Below, in pieces: positions 54,446-64,000 of a DNA stretch of 64,000 bases. Position 1 is the stretch's first letter; every line of letters starts with the position of its first letter. Source of the DNA: a virus; IMG/VR virus record IMGVR_UViG_3300030110_003801, positions 46,139 through 110,138 of that record; one strand, given 5' to 3'. Position numbers and translations under genes: made by a program. The notes under the pieces are model-generated. The model was given only the letters and a program-made list of their open reading frames with translations, did not search any database and was not told the origin of the DNA.

Positions 54446-57400
54446 TTATCTTTCAATAGGAGCAGTGTATTCTTCAACAGTTCCATTCATTATATGATAT
54501 ATAGTCTTGTTTCTAAATCTTAATTTTTTAAAATTCTGAAATAATTCTTGTTGACTTACACCTGTATTTAAAGCCGCCCTATACGACCTAGAAAATCGTT
54601 CATAAGCCTCCTTCAATTTCTTATTAACTTGCTCCTCACTACCTTCTCCGTCTTCCCGTCCAAGAGAATAAGCCATGTCAATATCTGCTTTAAAGTCTCT
54701 AGCCCTAAAGTACACAGACGTTTTTGGTTTTACAGTATATGCTCTAAAACCAAATAAACTCCCGTTAACATCTGCAACGCTAGGTCCTCTTTTGTAATCA
54801 CTATCCTCATCATCAGCAAAAGCTTTTTCCATGTCTTGCGCCCACTTAACATATCCGTTTCTGTATATTAAGTTGTACCCAAACACACCTAAGTCCGTCA
54901 TTTTACCTAAAGGAGTATCAGCCTCATTATAAATTCTTCTATCCTTTGTTCCGGGCTTAACGTTATACGCAAAACCATAAGCAAGTTGACCTGCAAAAGA
55001 GTTGCTTATGAAAGGTTCTGCAAAAGTACTAGCCCCTTCTTTAAACCCGTCATTGAAAATAGCTTTAACTATCTCTTTTCCAAAACCAAATGAGTCATAT
55101 CGAGACAAGTCAAGATACCTCATATCTCCATCTTCTCCATCTTCAGGCGCTCCAAGAAATACCCAATTAGTATGTCTTGACCAATCAGCAGCAAGTTCTC
55201 TGTAGTCATCCTCTTCCTCTTCATCAATGTTCAACAAAGCTGCACTTGCGCTTGTAGCCGAAAGAAAGGCTGCATTAGCAATTAAATACCCCGACATTCT
55301 TCTAATCCCTATTTTTTTAATACCGGGATTAGGACTTGCCATTTCAGCAATAGCCTGAATAGGTATATTAATCATACAACGTATAGACTCAGCAGGGAAA
55401 GCAACAAAAGTACCAAATAAAGGAACTCTTCTTAAAGCCTGAACTATACCCGGTAACTTACTGTAAGTAGGCACAACGTTAGTAGATATCTTAGAGGCAG
55501 TGTCTACTATTGTGTTATAGTTGTCTGTCTTAATAAACTCGTCCCATGCTTTTGCGTGGTCTCCATTGTTATCTTTTACTAATTTTTGAAATAATGGGTC
55601 TGCTCTCGTGTATGAGTTTATTTCGGAAACAGCCATCATAAACTTAGGTAAATCATCACCCATAGCATAAATCCATTGATGAGCTTTTTTAAATCCTTGA
55701 ATACCTCCACCTATAATCTGTGTGGTTTTTGATGCGGCTCCAAACTTATCTATAAGCTTAGAAGTGATAGACTCAGGATTACCCGAAACCACCATAGCTT
55801 TAAACGCAGCCTGAAGCTCTTTTAATTGAACAGATTGGTCAATAACACCATTTTCTATAAGTTTTTTATAAAGCCAAGCTGTGTGATTTGTTTCAGGGCT
55901 AACTCCTGCGTTGGCAAAAGAACCTCCTTTGGTTGCTATTTTCACAAAATCCATCATGCTGTAAGAGGCGGCACCACCACCACGACCCTTAGAAAAAACA
56001 TTAAAAATATTTCCATTGTATACAGATACTAAAGACGCAGAGGCTAGGTTAGCAACAATAGAACCCGGAGAAAAAACTGTTTTTGAAAGTTTAGCTGCGG
56101 CATTTAACCTAGTTAGTAGTCTTAAAATATTGTGGCTAGTATTACCGTTACTTGCCGCTTCAAGCCTATGAAACTCACTTAAAACTGATGCCATTTCAGG
56201 AGTAGTGTAAAGCTTATATTTATTAGGTCCTTCTCTAAGACCTGTTGCTTCATTAATGTTTTGCCCTTTACCTAAAGGATTATTTGTATAATTTGAAGAA
56301 GAAGGAACTTCAACCGTTAACCTTCCTTTTTTTCTTGTGCTAAAAACTCCTGCTTTTATACCCGCATCCCTAACTGCCTCTAACATCTTATGATTTTCAA
56401 TCATTTCTGTTAATTTAGTAGTTGTGTTTATAAAGTTAAAAGAAGGGTTTTTGATTTCTCCTAACAAAGCTTTTATTTCAGGAGCTATCTCAAAATCAGA
56501 TTTTTTTAAGTTGTCGTACTCTTTTTGAAGCTCTGCTGCTTTAGCCGAATCCCCTTTTAATTTAGCTTTATCTATAGCGTCTTTTAATTCTTTTTGTTTT
56601 TTCTTAAACTTTTTTGTTTTTAAAGGAGCTTTGAATACGCTAGTGTCTATACCGCCAAAAGTTTTATTCGTAACAATAACACCCGACCTTTTAGGATTCA
56701 TTATTAATTTATCTATAACTCCTCTTGCGTCTTCATTACTTATACCTTGAGCCATAACGTAAGAAACAGCAGCGTCGTAAACTTTTTTATCTACAGTGTT
56801 AACCCAATCTTTGTTCATGTGAACAGAGTATCTAGTGTTTAGATACACTCCTAGGTTTTCTTGAATAACACCTTTCATTGACTCGGTAACAGCTCCTGAG
56901 TCTATTAACTCCTTAGACAAGCTGTCTATCGTTTGTCTCATTTCTCCAACAACGTCAAAAAGCTCGCTACTAGGCATATCCTTTAACACCTTTAAGGCAT
57001 CAGTATCACCCCTTAAAGCGTTATTAACAACTTCTAAGTCTGAATTAGAAGGTACTCTTCCATACGTTTTTCTAAGTATCTTTTCAAAGTTTTTTTGAAT
57101 CCCCGATATTTGATTCATTCTATTTTTTATGGTGTTCATTCGTTTTTCACCAAGTTCATGCACAAAGTCAGGAGCAAGCTTCTTATTAGTTAGAAGGTTT
57201 CTAAATTGGTCAGCCCACCATCTTTTTGATGTAACTCTATCTATAACACCTTCAATACCTGTAGACTGAATCCTGTTATATCCAACATTCTGCTCAAGAG
57301 CGTCAGCAAGGAATTGAACTCCATCAGCAGTACTTACAACAGGTATTCCTGACTTTTTAGCGTCAGCCGCAGCGGTAGGAGATGACGAGTGTGTAGGAGG

Positions 57401-60400
57401 AGGATTAAGACCGTTTATAACGTTGTTTGTTATTCGGATATTGTTAGCGGCAGAAAATGCTTTTTGAAGTTTTTCTGCAACATCATTATCTGAAATTGTT
57501 TCATTTACAGCTTCAGAAAAAGCTTCTTGAGAAACCTCAACAGAAGCCGCAGTAGCAGCTACTCTCTCTAAAGCAAAAACAGCAGCGCTTTCTTTCATTT
57601 GCTCGTCAGCCTGACTTTGCACGTCTGATTCAGACACGTTAACTAAAACATCACCAACCTGACCAATAACCTCTTTATCTTGAAGAGATTCTCTAGCCAT
57701 ATTTACAGCATACTCGGGCGTAAAATTACCGTCATTAACTGTTTGAGCTAACTCTGCATCTGCTTCAGGAATTCCTTCAAATGAATAAACCCCGTCTTTT
57801 TTATATTTAAAATAGCTTTCGTTTCCTTTAGTTATTTTTGGAGCAACATTACTTATACCTCTAATTATACCCTCTTTTTCAACTTCAGAAAAAACGTTTA
57901 AGCCTTTTTCATCGTTAAACACAAGGTTAAAAACATTTTCTCTTAAGGACTTTGAGTTGCCTATTTCCGAATCTGAAGCATACCTTAAATTGTTTTCTTT
58001 TATAGCGTTAGCAATATCAATAACATCTTGAGCAACTTTCTTTTCTTCTGCTGTGTATTTTCTTGTGAGACCGCCTTTTTTATCATTTAAGATGTCTCTT
58101 GCTTGTTTTATAGTTTTGTTTGCCTCTGACTTTACCCTTTTTTTATCCTTTAATGCAGTTACAGTGTTTCCAAGCAAAGACATAATCTTTGAAGCTTGTT
58201 CGGCTGAGTAACCTTTTTGTAAAATATCATTAAACAAACTTTCTCCGTCTTCATCAAGAACGTTTTTCAAGTCTATTTCCCCATCAGAAGTTGATTTTGT
58301 GTACTCAACATATTTATTACCCGACTCATTAGCTATCTCCTCTACCTGCTCATCTGATAATTGGTCATAAACACTTCTAATATCTTGTATTTTTTTAGAG
58401 TCATTATCATATCTAGCTTGATGTATTTCTTCTACTGAAAAATCTCTTTGACCTGAAGCCTCCGCCTCTGAATCCGCTAATGCGGAACTCATAGCTTCAG
58501 ACATATTAGTGTTATAATCCGCAACAAATTGATTTAAAATAGACTTTTGAGCCGAACTAAGCTCTCTTCTAAGTTTAGCAACCTTTTTGGAATAAGCATC
58601 ACCAACGTTTGTATCAGCAACACCAAAACTAGCTCCTAAAATAAATGATGAAACAGTAAGTTTTAACGCTTCGTCAGCATCTCCATAAGTAGCTTTAAAT
58701 TGTTCCCAAAAAGGCTCGTTGTTGTTTTGCCACATTTGAGCTATTTGTTGAAAATTCTCTTCCCCTACTTCACCAATACCTTTACCACCCATTCTACGAA
58801 GGGTTGCTCCGTGTTTAGATATAAGCTTAAATACATCATCAGCTTTGTCCCCAAAAAGGTTTTTAATTACGCCACCAACAGACTCCATTTTTGGCAACAT
58901 TTTACTAAGTAGTTTTTCACCAAAATAACCAAACAGACCTGTACCAAAGTTTAACTCATCCATATCTTTAGGGAATATGGTTCCGGCTACTTGATAAGTA
59001 AGACCTGTTTCAATCATTCCCGCCCCTATGGTAGAAGTACCTGCTCTAGTAAGAATTCTTTTAAAGAAATTTTGTTTAGAAAGTTTTTCTGCAAAAGCAG
59101 GAGACTTCATAAGCCTCTTCATCGCTTTCCTTTTTGTGTTAGAAATCCTTACTAACCGATTACCCCACGAAGTACCTTTAAGAATGGCTTTAGAACCTTT
59201 ACCCCCGGCTATTATGTCAACCATTATACCCAAGCTGTTACCCACAGCGTCTTGCCAAAATTCTGCATCATCTAATCCTGCCGATTTAAACTCTTGTTTT
59301 TCAAAGTCATAAACCTTGCTCATCTGTTCTTGAACACCTTCAGGCATTACATTAATGTCAGAAACATCAGCTTCCCTCGCAAGACTCATAACTTCTCTAG
59401 CGTCTTGAAAATCAGTGCCTAAACCAAGAGAAATTGCAGGCTGTACAGCTCTTGCGACAGTGGTAGCTACATTTGTTACAGCACGAGAAGGTCTTTCTAA
59501 ATTGCTTTGAGGGATTACATCTAAAGAGTTAAAGTTTAAAAGAGCTAAGTCAGAGTAGTCCCTTAAAACCCTACCAATATCTCTCATTATTTGGTCTTCT
59601 TCTTCACCGGGGAAAAACGCCTCGCTAAAGGTGTCAAAAAACATAGCGCCTCCTTTAAACAAATCAAAACCTTCAGGGTCTCCTTCCCCTTCCTCCAAGT
59701 AAGGATACCTTCTGTCCATCCAATCTTTAAATTGAGCGTACTTGACATGCCACAAGTAGTTGAATCTTTCTGCGTTATTTAAACCTTCAGGAAAATCTCT
59801 GTCTTCAAAATAAGTTAATTCGTTAAGTTTTTGAGTAGCCTCTTCTCTTCTTATTTCGTCAGGCTTTGCAAAAACAGTCTCTTCCTTTGTGCTTTTTATA
59901 TAAGCCTTGTTTAAATAATTGTAGGCATCTAATTTTTTTGTGTCAGGTTTACGTGAATCGCCTTCCGTTGTAGAGCCTTGACCCATTTGGGAATAAATAT
60001 CCTCTGTATACTTAGTAGATTCTGTTAAAAGCTCATAAACCTCTTTTATGTCTTTATTTCTCTCTGTTTCTAAATTTTCTGTGTAGTCGGTTAGGTCAAT
60101 TCTTCCTTCTTTATCTATTAAACCTTTTTTCTTTAACCGGTCTATTAATGGATAAAAATACGCATCTCCTTCTCCTAAATTGTGAGATGCGGATATAATA
60201 TCGCTTGTAGTCGTGCTTAATTCCTGAAGAGATAATTTTTCTCTTTCATAAGAACTCATATCCTCCCTACTAAACGAAACATCACCTTCTTCCGCTATAG
60301 CGTTAATAATCTCAATAGGAACATCTTCTCCATCAACCAACTTTACGGCTTTAGCCAACACAGCAGACTCTACACGCCCCTCGTCTAAAGCTTTTTTAAA

Positions 60401-61627
60401 CAAAGGAAGAGTACCTCCAATTTCTTTATACCTTTCAAATCTTAAGTCTGTTATTTTCTTTTCGTTTTCAGCAAGCTCTCTTTTATACACAGAAACTTGT
60501 CTTTCGTATTCTGCATCTAAATACTTTGTGTCTTCTGAGCTTTCATCATCCGGGTTAACATCACCTTTTGTTGTTTCTAGTAAATAACCACCCTTCCTTT
60601 TTTGATAAGCGTCTTCATATATTTGAATGTCTTCTTTTATCCTTCTGTTTTCGGACATAAGACGAGATTCTAGCAACCTACTAGGGTCATCTTTGTAATA
60701 GGTTTCAGAAAATGCAGCGTTTTGGTCATTAAGAAACGATTTGGTTCCATTCAAATAGTTACTTTTGTCGGTAATATATCCACGCTCTTTCGCTTTTTTA
60801 ATAATGCCTCCTGACCAATAATTAAAAGATTTTACGGCTAATGAAGGGTCTGTAACAAAATCAGACTTTAACTTTTCTTGAAAATACCTTTCAGCCCTAT
60901 TCTTTCCCGAGTAAAGCTTATCTATTTCTTTTAGTTTTTCAACTGACTCAAAATTGTTTGCTTTTGCAACCTTTTCAAGCTCTTCTTGAGACATTCCGTC
61001 TAGGTTGAAAAAACTTTTTTCTCCCTCAGCCAAAAGCTCTTGATATCTAGCATCTGTTGATTTTAAAAGCTCCTCATGGGTCTTCATGTTCTCATATACA
61101 GAGTCTTCAAAAAGTTCATCATCGTCTTTAAGAATCCTATGACCCGACTCGTCAAAAGAGCTATCATTTTCTAAGTAATCATCATCAGGCATCGGGTTTA
61201 AAACACTCTCAAAATCAGAATATGTTCCTAAATCAAAGTTATCTTTTAACGCATTATAAAGGTTAAGCCTTTCTTTTTTACCTCGTAAAGCGTCTAAATA
61301 CGAATCATAGTCGCCTAAATCATATTTACCTTTTGCAGCGTCATATAGATTTTTCGCAGCATCCGTATTTAAATCCTCTAAATTAGCCCTCTTGTTTTCT
61401 ATACTGTCAATATCAAGACCTTCTTGCTCCTTGAGCTGTTCTTCAGGCTGTTCTTCAGGCTGTTCTTCAGTTTGCTCTTCAGGCTGTTCTTCAGTTTGCT
61501 CTTCAGTTTGCTCTTCAGTCTGTCCTTTTAGTTGCTCAACTAACTCCTCTACTGATATATTGTTTTCTTCTGCATACTTTAAAAGCTCTTCTTGAGACAT
61601 TCCGTCTAAAATACCCGTTTGTATCAT
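54446..61627 (-). CDS. Giant internal virion/ejection-type protein, 2393 aa
   Basis: N-terminal MSQEELLKYAEENNISVEEL with a related unit near residue 210 (GMSQEELEKVAKANNF), a low-complexity stretch of (T/P)EEQ units, and two copies of a motif like LYDAAKGKYDLGDYDSYLDAL / LYNALKDNFDLGTYSDFESVL. Then long helical regions, one with TFGGIDTSVFKAPLKTK, and a C-terminal part with several hydrophobic helices (RRMSGYLIANAAFLSATSASAALL). Such huge proteins in podoviruses sit in the head and are ejected with DNA; some are polyvalent with enzymatic domains. No catalytic motif is obvious by eye. It occurs with the 731-aa protein in late arm 2. Confidence 0.75.
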   Translation of the reverse strand: MIQTGILDGMSQEELLKYAEENNISVEELVEQLKGQTEEQTEEQTEEQPEEQTEEQPEEQPEEQLKEQEGLDIDSIENKRANLEDLNTDAAKNLYDAAKGKYDLGDYDSYLDALRGKKERLNLYNALKDNFDLGTYSDFESVLNPMPDDDYLENDSSFDESGHRILKDDDELFEDSVYENMKTHEELLKSTDARYQELLAEGEKSFFNLDGMSQEELEKVAKANNFESVEKLKEIDKLYSGKNRAERYFQEKLKSDFVTDPSLAVKSFNYWSGGIIKKAKERGYITDKSNYLNGTKSFLNDQNAAFSETYYKDDPSRLLESRLMSENRRIKEDIQIYEDAYQKRKGGYLLETTKGDVNPDDESSEDTKYLDAEYERQVSVYKRELAENEKKITDLRFERYKEIGGTLPLFKKALDEGRVESAVLAKAVKLVDGEDVPIEIINAIAEEGDVSFSREDMSSYEREKLSLQELSTTTSDIISASHNLGEGDAYFYPLIDRLKKKGLIDKEGRIDLTDYTENLETERNKDIKEVYELLTESTKYTEDIYSQMGQGSTTEGDSRKPDTKKLDAYNYLNKAYIKSTKEETVFAKPDEIRREEATQKLNELTYFEDRDFPEGLNNAERFNYLWHVKYAQFKDWMDRRYPYLEEGEGDPEGFDLFKGGAMFFDTFSEAFFPGEEEDQIMRDIGRVLRDYSDLALLNFNSLDVIPQSNLERPSRAVTNVATTVARAVQPAISLGLGTDFQDAREVMSLAREADVSDINVMPEGVQEQMSKVYDFEKQEFKSAGLDDAEFWQDAVGNSLGIMVDIIAGGKGSKAILKGTSWGNRLVRISNTKRKAMKRLMKSPAFAEKLSKQNFFKRILTRAGTSTIGAGMIETGLTYQVAGTIFPKDMDELNFGTGLFGYFGEKLLSKMLPKMESVGGVIKNLFGDKADDVFKLISKHGATLRRMGGKGIGEVGEENFQQIAQMWQNNNEPFWEQFKATYGDADEALKLTVSSFILGASFGVADTNVGDAYSKKVAKLRRELSSAQKSILNQFVADYNTNMSEAMSSALADSEAEASGQRDFSVEEIHQARYDNDSKKIQDIRSVYDQLSDEQVEEIANESGNKYVEYTKSTSDGEIDLKNVLDEDGESLFNDILQKGYSAEQASKIMSLLGNTVTALKDKKRVKSEANKTIKQARDILNDKKGGLTRKYTAEEKKVAQDVIDIANAIKENNLRYASDSEIGNSKSLRENVFNLVFNDEKGLNVFSEVEKEGIIRGISNVAPKITKGNESYFKYKKDGVYSFEGIPEADAELAQTVNDGNFTPEYAVNMARESLQDKEVIGQVGDVLVNVSESDVQSQADEQMKESAAVFALERVAATAASVEVSQEAFSEAVNETISDNDVAEKLQKAFSAANNIRITNNVINGLNPPPTHSSSPTAAADAKKSGIPVVSTADGVQFLADALEQNVGYNRIQSTGIEGVIDRVTSKRWWADQFRNLLTNKKLAPDFVHELGEKRMNTIKNRMNQISGIQKNFEKILRKTYGRVPSNSDLEVVNNALRGDTDALKVLKDMPSSELFDVVGEMRQTIDSLSKELIDSGAVTESMKGVIQENLGVYLNTRYSVHMNKDWVNTVDKKVYDAAVSYVMAQGISNEDARGVIDKLIMNPKRSGVIVTNKTFGGIDTSVFKAPLKTKKFKKKQKELKDAIDKAKLKGDSAKAAELQKEYDNLKKSDFEIAPEIKALLGEIKNPSFNFINTTTKLTEMIENHKMLEAVRDAGIKAGVFSTRKKGRLTVEVPSSSNYTNNPLGKGQNINEATGLREGPNKYKLYTTPEMASVLSEFHRLEAASNGNTSHNILRLLTRLNAAAKLSKTVFSPGSIVANLASASLVSVYNGNIFNVFSKGRGGGAASYSMMDFVKIATKGGSFANAGVSPETNHTAWLYKKLIENGVIDQSVQLKELQAAFKAMVVSGNPESITSKLIDKFGAASKTTQIIGGGIQGFKKAHQWIYAMGDDLPKFMMAVSEINSYTRADPLFQKLVKDNNGDHAKAWDEFIKTDNYNTIVDTASKISTNVVPTYSKLPGIVQALRRVPLFGTFVAFPAESIRCMINIPIQAIAEMASPNPGIKKIGIRRMSGYLIANAAFLSATSASAALLNIDEEEEDDYRELAADWSRHTNWVFLGAPEDGEDGDMRYLDLSRYDSFGFGKEIVKAIFNDGFKEGASTFAEPFISNSFAGQLAYGFAYNVKPGTKDRRIYNEADTPLGKMTDLGVFGYNLIYRNGYVKWAQDMEKAFADDEDSDYKRGPSVADVNGSLFGFRAYTVKPKTSVYFRARDFKADIDMAYSLGREDGEGSEEQVNKKLKEAYERFSRSYRAALNTGVSQQELFQNFKKLRFRNKTIYHIMNGTVEEYTAPIER

Positions 61628-61640
61628 TTTTTACTGTTGC

Positions 61641-63836
61641 TTATTTTTGTTTTTTTTGTTTACCAAATCCTTCAACCGCTGTACCATCTCCTGCTTCATC
61701 TTCTGCTTCATCTCCTGTACCACTGCCTCCCCCGGCAACTGTTTGCGAAGTTTTAAACTCTCTCAATAATTGATTGATGTTTTTATAAGGTAAATTAGAT
61801 TTTTTATATTTTTCGTTTATCGTATTAACTTTTCGAGCAGATTCTACAACATTTTTAGTGTTTTCCAAAATCTTTGCTGATTGCAAAAATGCTACAACTT
61901 CGACATCGCTAATTGCTATTGTATTGTTACCGCTAAAAATTTCTCTCCACTTTCTGTCACCACCAACAAGTTTAGAAAGTTTATCTCTTGTTATTGCATT
62001 GTCGTCATCTACATCTTTCAAAACTTCTCCTTCAGGACTGTACACTAAATCCCAATTTTCATCGTTACCGTCACTCTCTGACTTAAATAGATATATTGAA
62101 CCTAAAGCTCTTAAATCGGCATTGTCACTATTACTTAAATCAAAAAACATGTGCTGCCTACCATCTTCAATATCTTCTTGCTCATAATTATCATAAAAGA
62201 AATCTGTGTATTGGTCCCAATCTTGAGGATTTTGTAGTTTATCCTGTAGGTTCTCGTACATTTGACTATAATTACCATTAGCAGCCATTAAAAATGCGTT
62301 GTATTCTTTGTTAAGCTTCTTATACTGACCTCCTAGTATCTTATCAGGGTTATAATCACCTGTGGTTGTGAGCCACCCGCCCTTAAGACCTAAATCAATA
62401 ATAGCATCTCCATCAACAAGCTTTCCGTTATATTCTGTTAATACATTTAAGAATGACTTCATTCCTCCAATGACATCAGAACCGCTAGCAGTTACCTCTG
62501 TCATCTTGCTCATATCCATTCCTTCACCCGTAATTTCACCTGAGCTTGATTGAGTTGTCCAATGAACCTTTATCACAGGAGTTTTGTCTCCAAATTTCTT
62601 TGTGAATGCTGCTTTTTTAAGTTTCAACTCTGCAAGTCTTGCCTCTTCCTTTGAGGTATCGCCTTCATTTCCATCGATTTTAGCATTAAGTTCTGTGATA
62701 TTTTCTTCAAGCGTAGAATAGTTGACCCATTCTTGAGGAGAAAGACCTTCAAACCCTAACATTTCAAGCTTATCTATAGTTTTATTTTTTCCGTACTTCA
62801 AGCCTTGGAAATTTCTATTATAAAGCTTACCGTCTACAGGGTCAAGCTCATAAGAAGCTTTATTAGCAAAAGCATTAGCTGTCATAACAACAATGTCAGC
62901 GGCTTGTCGCATTTTCTTGAAATTCTTGTAGTAATCTTTAGACCATTTATCTTTGTCTAAATCAAGTTTTTTCTTGTCTAATTCAAGTCTTTTCTGAACA
63001 TTTCCGTTGTACAAAGGACGTTTTAGAGACTCTAAATGTTCTGCATACTTTAAGGCTACGTCTGTGTTATTGTTCTCAGAGTTCCATTTAATAATTTCCT
63101 CTAAGTTAGCTCTCATTTGGTCATAACGCTCTTTAGTAGCTTTATATGCGCTATAATCCGTATACCCGTCTGTCTTAACAGAACTATTAAACTTCTCAAT
63201 AGATTTAACTTCGTCAGGAACAAGGTCTTGAAACTGAAGAGGTTCTTTTTTAGGTAGTAAAGGTCTATAACCTTTTTCGGCTCCCATTTTTCTTGCTTCA
63301 TAACCCTGCTTTAGATTGTCTGCCAAATACATAGTCTCTGTGTAGAGCTTGTTGTAGTAGTTTGATAAATTCCTTTGGTCTTCACTATCAGGGTCAGGGC
63401 TTTTTATGTTTATTCCGTTGGAGGCGGCAAATGAAGCTATATCGTTAAGCTTTTTAACGCTATCGTAATAAACATCCGTGTATCCCTCAACATCCTCTAA
63501 ATTCTCTTCAGGCGCTACAATTTCAGGTTCTATAGGTCCTGTAGGAGCGTCCATATCTGAAGCTCCTCCAACAGGGCTAAAAGCCGGAGCTGCATCAGGA
63601 GACATATAGTTTACTCCTTGCAAATAAGCGGCTCCTCCTGCCTCTGTTCCGATGTCCGGACTCATGCCTTCTGCATACGTCGCTAAAATATCGTCTTCAT
63701 TAGGCTGAATAACCCTACCATCTGAATAATCTTGTGCAAATTGACGTTTTTTTTGCTCTAATTCTGCGGCTCTTGTTTGTGCATTCAAAAGCTCTATAGC
63801 CATCCTTCTTTGAGTCTGCTCTTCTCTTGTTGCCAT
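61641..63836 (-). CDS. Large virion protein preceding the giant protein, 731 aa
   Basis: 731 aa. Alpha-helical and charged (LELDKKKLDLDKDKWSKDYYKNFKKM), with an acidic N-terminal linker (EPEIVAPEENLEDVEGY) and a low-complexity GGGSGTGDEAEDEAGDG end. Thirteen bases separate it from the giant gene. By position and size it may be the second internal virion or tail-hub protein. No family recognised. Confidence 0.65.
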   Translation of the reverse strand: MATREEQTQRRMAIELLNAQTRAAELEQKKRQFAQDYSDGRVIQPNEDDILATYAEGMSPDIGTEAGGAAYLQGVNYMSPDAAPAFSPVGGASDMDAPTGPIEPEIVAPEENLEDVEGYTDVYYDSVKKLNDIASFAASNGINIKSPDPDSEDQRNLSNYYNKLYTETMYLADNLKQGYEARKMGAEKGYRPLLPKKEPLQFQDLVPDEVKSIEKFNSSVKTDGYTDYSAYKATKERYDQMRANLEEIIKWNSENNNTDVALKYAEHLESLKRPLYNGNVQKRLELDKKKLDLDKDKWSKDYYKNFKKMRQAADIVVMTANAFANKASYELDPVDGKLYNRNFQGLKYGKNKTIDKLEMLGFEGLSPQEWVNYSTLEENITELNAKIDGNEGDTSKEEARLAELKLKKAAFTKKFGDKTPVIKVHWTTQSSSGEITGEGMDMSKMTEVTASGSDVIGGMKSFLNVLTEYNGKLVDGDAIIDLGLKGGWLTTTGDYNPDKILGGQYKKLNKEYNAFLMAANGNYSQMYENLQDKLQNPQDWDQYTDFFYDNYEQEDIEDGRQHMFFDLSNSDNADLRALGSIYLFKSESDGNDENWDLVYSPEGEVLKDVDDDNAITRDKLSKLVGGDRKWREIFSGNNTIAISDVEVVAFLQSAKILENTKNVVESARKVNTINEKYKKSNLPYKNINQLLREFKTSQTVAGGGSGTGDEAEDEAGDGTAVEGFGKQKKQK

Positions 63837-63851
63837 AGTTTATTTTATTTT

Positions 63852-64000
63852 TTAGTACCTACCGTGCTTGAATTTGTCGTTAGTCCCATCAATATCGTTC
63901 ATGTCAAGTCCATAGTAAGGCGGATAACTGTTAGCTTTTTCTTGCTCTCTTTTTTCTTCTTGAGACATAACAGGTTGAGACATGTATGGACTTAATGGGT
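63852..64000 (-). CDS. Partial hypothetical protein, C-terminal end only
   Basis: TAA at 63852-63854; the frame remains open to the window end. Visible part reads SPYMSQPVMSQEEKREQEKAN followed by YPPYYGLDMNDIDG and ends KFKHGRY. Polar, Gln/Glu/Met-rich. Likely one more virion gene in late arm 2. Confidence 0.6.
   Translation of the reverse strand, partial: PLSPYMSQPVMSQEEKREQEKANSYPPYYGLDMNDIDGTNDKFKHGRY

Noticed and set aside
1-64000. Chimeric assembly of two related phages
   Set aside because: Not excluded, but late genes are complementary rather than duplicated and no abrupt change of composition marks a join; kept as a caution in the findings.

Overview
The window reads as part of a double-stranded DNA tailed phage of a marine member of the Bacteroidetes, most likely a flavobacterium. 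Reasons: AT-rich DNA; almost no Shine-Dalgarno sites but A/T-rich leaders before starts; TAnnTTTG -7 promoter elements; a Bacteroidetes-style ammonium operon and OmpL-like porin; and a set of podovirus-like head genes with very large internal virion proteins. Both ends cut genes, so this is a piece of a larger genome. No database search was possible; family names rest on motifs read from the translations.

Layout. (1) 1-11.8 kb, plus strand, early arm A: recombination-module remnant, DUF4373-type replication protein, primase-helicase, two strongly structured non-coding stretches (3.26-3.39 and 4.14-4.32 kb), small helix-turn-helix proteins, then a P-II / Amt / porin cassette ending in a terminator, followed by many small genes, a DUF1064-type nuclease and an SSB-tailed protein. 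(2) 30.6-11.8 kb, minus strand, late arm 1: GroES-like co-chaperonin, terminase, portal, three Lys-rich proteins, scaffold, major capsid protein, fibres (one with BspA/DUF285 repeats), and a lysis group (amidase, holin candidates, spanin-like protein). (3) 30.6-32.4 kb: no genes; AT-rich repeats resembling an origin or divergent control region, then a GC-richer stretch that looks like a large structured RNA, followed by a tRNA-Glu. (4) 32.4-54.2 kb, plus strand, early arm B: unknown early proteins, two M20-type metallopeptidases interleaved with two related SCM-motif proteins, a recombination module (candidate annealing protein, HNH, YqaJ exonuclease), a second replication module (SSB-tailed protein, Phg_2220_C-type initiator, second primase-helicase) and a second P-II / Amt / porin cassette. 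(5) 64-54.2 kb, minus strand, late arm 2: very large internal virion proteins.

The outstanding feature is that one viral sequence carries two complete ammonium-uptake cassettes (P-II regulator, Amt channel, outer-membrane porin), each directly downstream of or near a primase-helicase. The Amt copies are about 91% identical by hand alignment and the P-II copies 80%, whereas the two primase-helicases are only distantly alike. The P-II genes share an exact 68-nt block, a 19-nt leader and a TAnnTTTG box, and both Amt-porin junctions hold a G/C hairpin. Late genes are not duplicated between the two arms, which favours a single genome with two early arms over a simple join of two phages, but read-level checks would be needed. 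Other signals: at least six proteins ending in a PF tail like the SSB C-terminal tip, and three unexplained structured RNA candidates.
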